From: an uncultured Bacilli bacterium
GTDB taxonomy: Bacteria > Bacillota_I > Bacilli_A > RFN20 > CAG-826
Assembly: GCA_934700895.1 (NCBI GenBank)
Contig: CAKUXV010000006.1
Location: forward strand, 1-64,000
Reading direction: 5' to 3'
Length of the DNA: 64,000 nucleotides
A program made the position numbers and the translations under genes. This document shows, in pieces, positions 34,067-42,121 of this stretch (position 1 is the first letter of the stretch; each line of letters opens with the position of its first letter). Below the pieces are notes generated by a model. That model saw nothing but the letters and a program-made list of their open reading frames with translations. It did not search any database and was not told the origin of the DNA.

Positions 34067-35371
34067 TTACTTTTTCTGACGATAAATAATAGAAATCGGC
34101 GTGCCAGAGAAGTCAAAAGTCTCACGTAGTCGGTTTTCCAAGTATCGAGTATAAGAGAAATGAGCAAACTTGGGGTCGTTGCAAAACATGACAAACGTCG
34201 GCGGATTGATCCCCACTTGGCTGGAGAAAAGAATCTTCAGACGGCCGTGGTTGAACTCTGGAGTGGGGTTCATGTTTTGGGCATCTTGAATGATTTCATT
34301 GAGAATCGATGTGGAAATGCGACGGCAGCTCGATTCATAAGCCTGCTTGACCGCGGGAAGAATTTGTTGGACGCCTTTGCCGTTTTTGGCGGACATGAAC
34401 AAGATTTTGGCGTAGTTTAAGAATTTAAAACGGCTCTGCAAATCCTTAACAAATTGCTCTTGCCCGAGTCCTTTGGGAGCTAAATCCCATTTATTGACGA
34501 CCACCACAATCGCCTTATTCGCATCGAGGGCATATCCACAGACGTGGCTATCCTGCTCGATAATCCCCGTGCTGGCATCCAAAACCAAAACAGCAACCTT
34601 TGAACGATCAATTGCGCTTAAAGCACGCAGGGCGGCGTATTTATCTACCGCTTCGTAGATTTTGCCTTTTTTGACAAGTCCCGCTGTATCAATCGCAACA
34701 AAAGAATCGCCATCCCGGGTAAAAGCCGTGTCAATGGAATCACGGGTCGTTCCCGGCAAGTCCTTAACGATGACACGTTCAGAGCCCAAAAGGGCATTGG
34801 TCAACGAGCTTTTGCCGACATTAGGCCTTCCAATAAAGCAAAAAGGGATCGCATCGGGGTATTCGGCTTGGTCTTTTTCAGGCAGTATCGAGATGATTTT
34901 GTCCAAAAGGTCGCCGATACCAATGCCATGGCTTCCCGAAACCGCCAAAGGTTCCCCTAAACCCAAGGCATAGAATTCTTGGGCGTTAGCCACTTGCTGA
35001 ATGTTATCCACTTTGTTGACGACCAAAAGAATCGGTTTATTGGTCCGATAAAGCATTTTGGCCACCGCACGGTCTTGGTCCGATACGCCTTTTTGACCAT
35101 CGGTCACGAAAACGATGACATCTGCTTCGTCGAGTGCAATTTCAACCTGGGCTTTGATTTCCTCCCGAAAGGGGACCTTTTGAATTTCAATACCGCCCGT
35201 ATCGACGATGCGGAATTCCTTCGTTAACCAAGTCGCATTGCCGTAAAGGCGATCGCGGGTAATCCCCGGAGTATCTTCCACGATAGACAACCGTTGTCCG
35301 ATGATTCGATTAAAAATGGTGCTTTTCCCAACGTTAGGGGCGCCCACCAGCGCAACTAATCCTAATGGCAT
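34067..35371 (-). CDS. der: Ribosome assembly GTPase Der (EngA)
   Basis: A 434-residue protein with two tandem G domains. The first has GAPNVGKSTIFNRI and DTGGIE, the second GRPNVGKSSLTNALLG and DTAGLVKKGK, each followed by its NKxD (NKVD, NKWD). A C-terminal KH-like domain follows. Der matures the 50S subunit. Its start overlaps the cmk stop by 10 nt, matching the usual cmk-der order of Firmicutes. Confidence 0.97.
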   Translation of the reverse strand: MPLGLVALVGAPNVGKSTIFNRIIGQRLSIVEDTPGITRDRLYGNATWLTKEFRIVDTGGIEIQKVPFREEIKAQVEIALDEADVIVFVTDGQKGVSDQDRAVAKMLYRTNKPILLVVNKVDNIQQVANAQEFYALGLGEPLAVSGSHGIGIGDLLDKIISILPEKDQAEYPDAIPFCFIGRPNVGKSSLTNALLGSERVIVKDLPGTTRDSIDTAFTRDGDSFVAIDTAGLVKKGKIYEAVDKYAALRALSAIDRSKVAVLVLDASTGIIEQDSHVCGYALDANKAIVVVVNKWDLAPKGLGQEQFVKDLQSRFKFLNYAKILFMSAKNGKGVQQILPAVKQAYESSCRRISTSILNEIIQDAQNMNPTPEFNHGRLKILFSSQVGINPPTFVMFCNDPKFAHFSYTRYLENRLRETFDFSGTPISIIYRQKK

Positions 35372-36036
35372 GTTTCTATTCCTGTCTTTTCTTTCACAAT
35401 GGCCAGAATCGCATCGACCACTTCTTCAATTCCCATTTCCGACGTATCGAGGGGAATAGCGTCCTCCGCTTGCATCAAGGGGTCAAAATCTCGATGAGAG
35501 TCGATGTAATCTCTCTTCTGAACTTCCTCCACCACATCTTCTAAGGATGTGGGAATGCCTTTCTCAACATTTTCCTTGTAGCGACGTTCCGCTCGGCATT
35601 CCACCGAGGCAATTTGGAAGATTTTGACTTGGGCGTTAGGAAGGACATAACTTCCGATATCTCGTCCGTCCATCACCACATTATCTTCTTTGGCAAGTTC
35701 GCGTTGCAATTCAATGAGGGCAAGGCGAATCGGCTTATAAGAGGCAATATAAGAGACGTTCCCAGAAACCAAGGGTTCTCGAATCGCCCGCGTGCAGTCC
35801 TGTCCGCAAACAAAGACGCCTCCTTGAGGATCCATCTTGATTTGAACATCTGGAATCAACGAGCAAGACTCCTCTTCGTTTTTGGGATCCAAACCCTTTT
35901 GCAAGACATACCAAGTAAAAGCGCGATACATCGCCCCCGTGTCCACATAAACAAAACGGAGCGCTTTGGCGACGCGCTTCGCTACCGTGCTTTTTCCTGC
36001 GGCCGCAGGCCCATCAATGGCAATGCTAATTGGCAT
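35362..36036 (-). CDS. cmk: Cytidylate kinase
   Basis: A 224-residue kinase for CMP and dCMP. It has the P-loop DGPAAAGKSTVAKRVAK, VDTGAMYRAFTWY and the late GRDIGSYVLPNAQVK. The ATG at 36036 has GAGGAA upstream. A longer upstream reading crosses the neighbouring gene and is unlikely. It lies 2 nt after the small membrane protein gene and overlaps der. Confidence 0.96.
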   Translation of the reverse strand: MPISIAIDGPAAAGKSTVAKRVAKALRFVYVDTGAMYRAFTWYVLQKGLDPKNEEESCSLIPDVQIKMDPQGGVFVCGQDCTRAIREPLVSGNVSYIASYKPIRLALIELQRELAKEDNVVMDGRDIGSYVLPNAQVKIFQIASVECRAERRYKENVEKGIPTSLEDVVEEVQKRDYIDSHRDFDPLMQAEDAIPLDTSEMGIEEVVDAILAIVKEKTGIETCH

Positions 36037-36038
36037 AG

Positions 36039-36341
36039 TTATTTGTTCCTCCACAACAAGAGTCCCCAAACCAGGAAAACGATGAAGAGAATGCCGCCAA
36101 TGACGCCTTGAATCACCCAAAGGCGATGACGTCGCTTCAAAAACGCTTCATTGAGATTAGGCGCCGCGCCGCGTTCCCGTTCCAAAGTCGCCGTAACTTT
36201 GCTCGCGGCTTCTTGAGGCGAAACGGCTCGGGAAAGTTGTTCTTTTTGCTCTGGGGTGAGGCGAACAGCTTCGAAATCGGCATCGCTCATCATGCGAATG
36301 TCATTTCGATATTTGGCAAAATGTTCCATCCTCGTTTCCAT
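36039..36341 (-). CDS. Small protein with one C-terminal membrane helix, unknown function
   Basis: A 100-residue protein of no family I recognise. Residues 1-65 are charged and probably helical (LTPEQKEQLSRAVSPQEAAS). Residues 74-95 (LWVIQGVIGGILFIVFLVW) form one membrane helix followed by RNK, so it is tail-anchored or single-pass. It starts the operon with cmk and der. TAAAAT lies 9 nt before the ATG at 36341 with no Shine-Dalgarno, so it appears leaderless. Confidence 0.65.
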   Translation of the reverse strand: METRMEHFAKYRNDIRMMSDADFEAVRLTPEQKEQLSRAVSPQEAASKVTATLERERGAAPNLNEAFLKRRHRLWVIQGVIGGILFIVFLVWGLLLWRNK

Positions 36342-36455
36342 ACGCTTGCTATTTTAAAAGAAGTCGATGAAAGAAGGAACCGAAATCATGTGTTTTTATA
36401 CCTTTAGTTAATATAAATTAACTGATTTCATCGGCATTTTTTAAATTTTGCTTCA

Positions 36456-36483
36456 TTGCAAACTATTCCCAATGACCTATAAT
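36456..36483 (+). promoter_or_regulatory. Promoter of the ferredoxin gene
   Basis: TTGCAA (36456-36461) and TATAAT (36478-36483) are 16 nt apart, about 30 nt before the ATG. Confidence 0.75.
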
Positions 36484-36513
36484 GTGGCGGTACACAGGAG
36501 GATTTAAACCTTT

Positions 36514-36693
36514 ATGAAGAATGCAAAAGTTGATCAGGATATGTGCATCGGCTGTGGTGCCTGCGTTGGCGCTCACGGCGATATCTTCCAATTCAACGAT
36601 GACGGAAAGGCCGAAGCCTTTGCCGAAGGAACCGAAGCGGACATCGAAGACGCGATCGCCAGCTGCCCGGTTCAAGCCATCGTCGAAGCCTAA
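36514..36693 (+). CDS. fdx: Small [4Fe-4S] ferredoxin
   Basis: A 59-residue ferredoxin. The cluster ligands are C11, C14 and C17 in CIGCGACV, and C51 before Pro in ASCPVQAIVEA, so one [4Fe-4S] cluster. The remainder is acidic. It carries electrons to unknown partners; radical SAM enzymes such as MiaB need such a donor, which is inference. AGGAGG lies about 12 nt upstream, a bit distant. It is a single-gene unit with promoter and terminator. Confidence 0.93.
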   Translation: MKNAKVDQDMCIGCGACVGAHGDIFQFNDDGKAEAFAEGTEADIEDAIASCPVQAIVEA

Positions 36694-36711
36694 TTCGATC
36701 TTGAAAAATAG

Positions 36712-36739
36712 TCCCGTCTCCGTGGAGGCGGGATTTTTT
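36712..36739 (+). terminator. Intrinsic terminator of the ferredoxin gene
   Basis: TCCCGTCTCC pairs with GGAGGCGGGA, followed by six T. Confidence 0.85.
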
Positions 36740-36790
36740 ATTGGCAAAATCTTTATTCATTATGAAAGTTTCTTATCCGTCGTACAAGAC

Positions 36791-36819
36791 TGCAAATAAA
36801 CCTTTTCGTTCTCTATAAT
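36791..36819 (+). promoter_or_regulatory. Promoter of the orphan structured RNA
   Basis: A perfect TATAAT (36814-36819) has a weak TGCAAA -35 17 nt upstream (36791-36796). RNA should begin near 36824-36827. Confidence 0.6.
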
Positions 36820-36823
36820 GATT

Positions 36824-37030
36824 GTGCTGGGAAACCAGCACGCCAGGAGGTTTGATACCCCCCTACATTTACGATATAACTGGTATCCTGACTGGAGAAG
36901 CCCGTGTTGAAAGCTCATTTCGACTGAGAATCCTAAAGGCGGACCATGGAGACCACCTTCTTAACAAAGAGGGCTTATATCACCGCCTTCTGGCTAAACG
37001 ACTAAAAAGCGGCGTTCAGCCGCTTTTCTC
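36824..37030 (+). ncRNA. Orphan structured non-coding RNA, about 205 nt, family not certain
   Basis: A stand-alone transcript between a TATAAT and a strong terminator, with no downstream gene on this strand. It begins with a perfect hairpin, GTGCTGG-GAAA-CCAGCAC (36824-36841). Then GCCAGGAGG (36842-36850) can pair with CCTTCTGGC (36986-36994), closing a multibranch domain. Inside it GATACC (36854-36859) pairs with GGTATC (36882-36887), and AAGCCC (36898-36903) with GGGCTT (36971-36976). The size and dense folding recall the raiA-motif RNA of Firmicutes, but I cannot confirm that from memory. It does not look like 6S, SRP, tmRNA or a riboswitch. A 72-codon open frame overlaps it by chance. Confidence 0.75.
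37005..37027. terminator. Terminator of the orphan RNA, also usable by the opposing operon
   Basis: AAAAGCGGC (37005-37013) pairs with GCCGCTTTT (37019-37027) around GTTCA. The symmetry gives U-runs in both directions, so it can also end the ABC permease operon on the minus strand. Confidence 0.85.
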
Positions 37031-37036
37031 GTTGTT

Positions 37037-38074
37037 TTAGTTTCTCTTTTTCTTGGATTTGATGATGGTTTTGCGCTCTAGTTTCGCAAGGCGTCCCGCA
37101 AAGATGATGTTGAGGGAAAGGAATAAAATCATAAAGACCAAGGTCACCACGAAAGACAGGTCTGGTCCGATGTTGGACGCACCGAAGAAATCGATTCGAT
37201 AACCAAAACTTGTTTCCACAAGCGACAGGATTTCCTCCACGCTATGCCCCTCTGGGATTAAATGCGGGTTCGCCGCCAAATATTCCCCCAAACGTTTGAA
37301 GGGGGTAGAGAGGAATGCAAAACGCGTCAAAGCGCAAGGATAAGTCAAAGGAAATACAGCGCAAAGATACTGAATGCCTTTGGGCAGCATGGCAATCGGC
37401 ATATAGGCGCCCATCAAGAACCCCGCGCCCGCGGAGAAAACGGCAATGATGCTTGCCAAAACCCCTTCCGTATTGATGAATAGGCATACGAAAGTCGTAA
37501 TTAAGGTCGAGAGCAAAACGGAGAAAAGCATAATGCCGAGAATGGAGAAAAAATCTACAAACGAGATCATAAACTCCCCATACGCGCCAATCGTGATCAT
37601 GCAAATAACGAATACGATTAAGGATAAAACGCTTGTGACGATGAAGTTATAAAGGAAATAGGATGTGATTAAGACGTTCTTGTGAATGGGAGAAGCCACG
37701 AAATCGCGATTGATGCCATATTCCTTGTCCTCCACAATCAACGAATTGGTTTGCAGAGATATCGTAATGATGGATATTGCGAGCAAACCTGCCATCATCC
37801 ACCCGTCGATAATGGAACGAACCTGGCCCATAAGGCCTTCATCCATCGTTTGTATGCCTTCGCCATAAAGGGCGTTTTCCACTGCCATGATTTCCATGTC
37901 GCGAAGGAAAAGGATGTAAACGACCAAAATGACAATCGGAACCATCAAGGTGTACATCATGCGGATGTGGTTAGCGAAAATCATTTTTAAATGACGCTTC
38001 GTCAGCATCATCAACACATGGAAATTGCGAGATTTATTCGCATCCACGGCCTTCACATTATTCTTCATTTTCAA
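37037..38074 (-). CDS. ABC-2 type transporter permease
   Basis: A 345-residue permease of the ABC-2 export class. A basic cytoplasmic N-terminus is followed by a helix at about 38-58, then about five more helices, including LASIIAVFSAGAGFLMGAY and the C-terminal LVFMILFLSLNIIFAGR. INRDFVASPIHKNVLITSYF is the coupling region typical of the family. It overlaps the ATPase gene by 17 nt, and with it forms an exporter for a lipid, drug or saccharide. The glycosyltransferase at the operon head suggests a glycan or glycolipid, which is inference. Confidence 0.9.
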   Translation of the reverse strand: MKMKNNVKAVDANKSRNFHVLMMLTKRHLKMIFANHIRMMYTLMVPIVILVVYILFLRDMEIMAVENALYGEGIQTMDEGLMGQVRSIIDGWMMAGLLAISIITISLQTNSLIVEDKEYGINRDFVASPIHKNVLITSYFLYNFIVTSVLSLIVFVICMITIGAYGEFMISFVDFFSILGIMLFSVLLSTLITTFVCLFINTEGVLASIIAVFSAGAGFLMGAYMPIAMLPKGIQYLCAVFPLTYPCALTRFAFLSTPFKRLGEYLAANPHLIPEGHSVEEILSLVETSFGYRIDFFGASNIGPDLSFVVTLVFMILFLSLNIIFAGRLAKLERKTIIKSKKKRN

Positions 38075-39032
38075 ACTCCTGACCTTCCGTCACGGCAAGG
38101 AAGACATCGTCCATCGTTCCTTTCCGAATTTCAACGTCCTGCAATTCCTCATCAAAGGTAGACAGCAACTTTTTAGCGTCGTCCGTATGATGGATTTCGA
38201 TGTTATACAGTTGCTTCTCTTCGTTGTATTGGAAGGTGTGACCGCTGAAAGAAAGCTTTTGTTCAAAGGCGTCATCCTTTGGCTTATACGCGACAAGATA
38301 GTCGTGGCTATAACGGTTTTTCAAGTCATTCGGCGTTCCTTGGGCGATAATCTTGCCATGATTCATGATGACAACGTCCGTGGCAAGTTCCGACTCTTCC
38401 AAATAATGGGTGGTAAGGAAAACCGTCATGCCCGTTTCATGGCGGACTTTATCGATTAACCCCCATACGATCTGTCTGGTTTTCGGGTCTAAACCCGTCG
38501 TTGGCTCGTCCAAAATCAGGAATTTAGGGGCGTGAACGATGGCCCTGGCAATATCAACTCGGCGACGTTGCCCTCCCGATAAGGTATTTACCTTTTGGTG
38601 CAAAATCGGCCCTAAATCCAAGAGGCGAACAATGTCGTCAATTTTCTTTTTCTCTTCTTCCTTTGGCATGGAATAGAAGGCGGTGCGGAATTTCAAATTG
38701 TCGTAAACGGACAAAATGCCGTCTAGCACGGAATTTTGGAAAACGACACCGATAAGGTTTTTAATCGCGTTGCGATCCTTATCGAGATCGTATCCTTCTA
38801 CCCAAATCTTGCCTTGGGTCTTCTCCAAAATGGAACAAATGATATTGATGGTCGTGCTTTTGCCAGCGCCATTAACGCCCAAAAAGGCAAAAAGCGATCC
38901 ACGCTTCACTTGAAACGAGATGTGGTCTACCGCGACTTTGCCATTCGCATAGACTTTAACCAAGTCCTTCACATCTAGCGCAACATCGCTAGAGGGGGCT
39001 GAGTTTGGGGCATCCACTGGTTTAATCATCAT
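38058..39032 (-). CDS. ABC-2 type transporter ATP-binding protein
   Basis: A 324-residue ATPase. Walker A is GVNGAGKSTT near residue 53, the Q-loop is VVFQNSVLDGILS, the signature LSGGQRRRVDIARA, and Walker B LILDEPTTGLD with TTHYLEE as the switch. The C-terminal 90 residues form the extra domain seen in DrrA/CcmA-like drug and polysaccharide exporters. It overlaps the glycosyltransferase stop by ATGA and the permease start by 17 nt, so all three are one operon. Confidence 0.94.
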   Translation of the reverse strand: MMIKPVDAPNSAPSSDVALDVKDLVKVYANGKVAVDHISFQVKRGSLFAFLGVNGAGKSTTINIICSILEKTQGKIWVEGYDLDKDRNAIKNLIGVVFQNSVLDGILSVYDNLKFRTAFYSMPKEEEKKKIDDIVRLLDLGPILHQKVNTLSGGQRRRVDIARAIVHAPKFLILDEPTTGLDPKTRQIVWGLIDKVRHETGMTVFLTTHYLEESELATDVVIMNHGKIIAQGTPNDLKNRYSHDYLVAYKPKDDAFEQKLSFSGHTFQYNEEKQLYNIEIHHTDDAKKLLSTFDEELQDVEIRKGTMDDVFLAVTEGQEFENEE

Positions 39033-40363
39033 TGTTTTTTCTCCTTGGATGGGGACGAAATTACGTTACGTTTTACTTTAACCCAGCCTTTTTTCTTTGG
39101 GGGCGGAGCCATCATCGATAAGCCGTAAACGAATAGATATACGGGGAACAAAAGGACCATGGGGATAAATTCCCAACGGCTCTTCGCACCAAATTTATCG
39201 TATTCTTTTAACGCAAAAATCAAAACCTGAACGATGCCAAACAGGAAATATAATGCGCCGACAACGCCAACCATCGACCAAACCGTATTCCATAAAACGG
39301 TAGAAAAATAGGCTTCGCTAAACATTTTAAGTTCCAATGCGCCGTTCATAGCAAAACCGGCAAAAAGGAAGAAATAGACATAATAGGCCGTAAACCAAAT
39401 GAACATAGGCCCGCCAATGAAAATCCAAATGTAGGTCAAAAAGGTTTCGAGATAAGAGAAATTGCCAGTTTTAAAAAACAGCGGGAGCATCTTAATCGTT
39501 TTGGATTTGAAAAGAATTTTGTTCCCCTTAGCAATACGCGCATTTCTTCCGGCCGTGACTGCACCGCTTGAAGGCATGTCTTCATACACCACCGCTTCTT
39601 CCACCATGTGGGCTTTTCGGCCTTCTAAAATTCGGTTAAACGAGAACTCCGTATCATCGCTGATGGTATGACAATCATAGCCCCCTGTTTCAAGCAACAT
39701 GCGGCGGGACATTGTGGCCCCTGCCCCATTAACGTGGGCACTTAAACGCATGACTTCTTTTCCCCTTCCGCCAAAGCGCGAATCAAAAGCATAGAAATAA
39801 GCGCAGGCTTTCGTAAAGAAATTTTGCGTTCCGTTCAATCCGCCTTCATAAGGACGAGCAAAATCAACTCCAGATTGATACGCGTCGTTCATCAAGGAAG
39901 AAAATTCATGGTTAATGTGGTTATCCGCGTCCAAATGAATGATGAGTTCAGCGGTTGGGTCATTTTTTAAGATATAATCCACGCCGTAATTCAAAGGATA
40001 AGCCGCCATGTGGTGAGCGGGGTCAGGGTCATCTAGGGTTAAAACGATGGCGCCCGCTTTTTTGGCGCGTTCCGCCGTTTCATCCGTGCAATTGTTTGCC
40101 ACAACGTAGACGTCAAATAATTCCCGGGGATATTTTTGGGTTTTGATTAAGTCGTCCACGGAATCAAAAATGACGTCTTCTTCATTACAAGCCGGGATCA
40201 AATAGGCGATGCGCGCCTTTTTATCTGATTTTGGGAACTTCACCTTCTTGTGAAATAGCGATACCAAGACCTCGATGATTTGCAAAAGCAACGGAACGCC
40301 GAACAATACAACGGCCGCATAATTTAAAATACTAAGAACCCGATAGAAAATTTCATACCACAT
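39029..40363 (-). CDS. Membrane glycosyltransferase family 2, processive-like
   Basis: A 444-residue GT2 enzyme with an N-terminal helix (about 10-35) and three or so C-terminal helices. The catalytic motifs are ACNEE, VVANNCTDE, HLDADN (the DxD at 145-147) and SDDTEF near 235. The layout resembles NodC or IcaA synthases, but the expected QxxRW motif is replaced by AGRNARIAKGN, so it may add one sugar only. It leads an operon with an ABC-2 exporter. The product could be a cell-surface glycan or glycolipid. No Shine-Dalgarno is obvious at 40363. Confidence 0.88.
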   Translation of the reverse strand: MWYEIFYRVLSILNYAAVVLFGVPLLLQIIEVLVSLFHKKVKFPKSDKKARIAYLIPACNEEDVIFDSVDDLIKTQKYPRELFDVYVVANNCTDETAERAKKAGAIVLTLDDPDPAHHMAAYPLNYGVDYILKNDPTAELIIHLDADNHINHEFSSLMNDAYQSGVDFARPYEGGLNGTQNFFTKACAYFYAFDSRFGGRGKEVMRLSAHVNGAGATMSRRMLLETGGYDCHTISDDTEFSFNRILEGRKAHMVEEAVVYEDMPSSGAVTAGRNARIAKGNKILFKSKTIKMLPLFFKTGNFSYLETFLTYIWIFIGGPMFIWFTAYYVYFFLFAGFAMNGALELKMFSEAYFSTVLWNTVWSMVGVVGALYFLFGIVQVLIFALKEYDKFGAKSRWEFIPMVLLFPVYLFVYGLSMMAPPPKKKGWVKVKRNVISSPSKEKKQ

Positions 40364-40632
40364 AGCAAACTCGCTTATTTAAGAATACGAATAGTTTAGA
40401 CATTAGCGGCCCTCTTTCCTAGTCATTCTTTGAATGGAACTAAAACAGAAAACCGCCGAAACACCCTCGGAAAATAAGGGGATTTGTCGATCTGACTTCA
40501 TCGAAATAATACCGAAAACGAATACACGCCCCTCTTCAATTATTTTTTTATTCAATGATTTCTAGATTTTGAAAATGCGTATTTTACAAGCAAATATTTT
40601 TTTATTTAGTATAAATTTGAGGAGAAAAAATT

Positions 40633-41891
40633 ATGAAAGTTCCAACAAAAACAGTCTTCCTCCTTCTATTGCCTTTGCTCGTTATTTCCTGTGGCAACGA
40701 GAAACCCTCGCCTGATTCGAATCAAGACCAGCCGACTCCTTCCCACATTCACGCCCCGTCTACTGCGTACGCTAAGGATGAAACAGCGCATTATCACCCC
40801 TGCACCTGCGAAAGCGATGTTCGCTTTGACTTAGCCCTCATAACTATGTGAAAAATAGCGAGGGGGTTCAAATATGCACCACTTGCAGATACCTGGAGCA
40901 TGAGGAGAAAGAAGCCGCATGGAAAATCACGAAGGCATCGCTACTAAATTCATTGCAATATGATAGCCCGCTAACCGCTAGTGTTGCCATGGAAGGCGAA
41001 GGGGAGGGGATTTCGGTAAAAGACGCAGGAACCTTTTCTGCGGATCCCGTAACTGGAAAATTCGTCCAAACCACCAAATCGGAAGTCCTTGACCCAACAG
41101 CTTCACAATGGATGGCAGCTCCCGAAGGAAAAAGAAAAGTCGAAATTGACGAAGGTGATTTCACCCACTGCGAGTTCGATGGAAGCGAAGTAACCGCCAC
41201 CAACGTCGACAAAGAATATGCTGCCTCTGATTCAGGCACCAATCCTTGGGATCTCTTTGGAAGTTCCTTCAAGGGTTCGCCCAATTCGCTAAGCAGCATT
41301 CTCTCCAAAATGGATTCCTTCGCCGAAGTACGCGAATACCTGCCCTTGTTCTTGAAAATGGACGGGAACCTAGGCATTCACTTTGAAGCGGACATCGAAG
41401 TAAAAGAAGATACCTATCGCCTCATTTTAAAAGGGGGCTCCTTCGCGCAAGACCCTGAATATGGGGAAATGGGTACGGAACCTAAAGGAAGATACACCAT
41501 TACCTTCGACAAGAACACGTTCCTTAGTTTGGACGTGGATATTTACGGAGAATCCGAAAATCTAAACGAAGAGAGCAACGAAAAAAGCGTACAGAGCAGG
41601 GTGTATTCGTTTGTATATTCTTTTGACGACACACTTTATGAATCCACAACTTTCGGCGAAAAACCCACCCCCAGTGGCTATGCGGCAGGAAAAATCGAAC
41701 TTGAATTTGAAGGCGATTACCTTTGGAAAGGCGCTTTTCATTTTGCGCGAGGATTCGGAAAAGAAAAACCACCCGAAGGTGGCGATCTATTGGAATGTCG
41801 TTTTAGTCCGACAATAACTTGCGTCTTGGTGGAGCATGGCGGGATCGAACCGCTGACCTCCTCGTTGCGAACGAGGCGCTCTCCCAGCTGA
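40633..41891 (+). pseudogene. Lipoprotein gene split by a frameshift and running into tRNA-Ala
   Basis: A 72-codon frame (40633-40851) begins with a lipoprotein signal (TKTVFLLLLPLLVISCG) and GAGGAG upstream. It ends at ATGTGA while a second frame (from 40848, GTG, no ribosome site) continues with about 340 codons. Shifting by one base near 40835-40845 joins them as ...DVRFDLA/HNYVKNSEGVQICTTCRY... The joined protein pairs HYHPCTC with ICTTCRY, so it may hold a metal site. The second frame has no stop before tRNA-Ala and reads through it, ending at 41891, so the native C-terminus seems lost. It looks decayed, though a sequencing error cannot be excluded. Confidence 0.65.
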
Positions 41892-41902
41892 GCTAATGCC
41901 CC
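41827..41902 (-). tRNA. tRNA-Ala (anticodon CGC)
   Basis: The minus strand folds as a standard tRNA. Acceptor GGGGCAT pairs with ATGCTCC, with discriminator A and an encoded CCA (41827-41829). The anticodon loop TTCGCAA gives CGC for GCG alanine codons. The T arm is GGTTCGATCCC. A promoter lies 12 nt upstream. Confidence 0.96.
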
Positions 41903-41913
41903 AAGGCCCGTTT

Positions 41914-41941
41914 ATTATAGACGATTCCATAATGCTTTCAA
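41914..41941 (-). promoter_or_regulatory. Promoter of tRNA-Ala
   Basis: On the minus strand TTGAAA (41936-41941) and TATAAT (41914-41919) are 16 nt apart. Confidence 0.85.
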
Positions 41942-42121
41942 CCCCGTTTTTTTCGTCGCCCGCTTCCTTTTTCCTTACTTTCAAACCAAAAAATTTCGTT
42001 TCCGATTCCCCTGTGCCGGCATAAGGGTTTTCTTACACGGCCTATAGCGGGTTTCCACCGCGATTCGTCAATGGAAAAGACAAGGCTCAAGAGCAAATTC
42101 ATTCCGTCTTAAAATGGAGGC

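Noticed and set aside
36824..37030. 6S RNA as the identity of the orphan RNA
   Set aside because: 6S is one long rod with a central bubble. Here a 5' hairpin is followed by a closed multibranch domain.
36822..37040. A 72-codon plus-strand frame over the orphan RNA
   Set aside because: Starts inside the first hairpin, has no ribosome site, and covers all RNA helices and the terminator; better explained as a chance frame.
42060..42121. LexA/DinR operator in front of the Y-family polymerase
   Set aside because: No GAAC-N4-GTTC-like pair in the gap.
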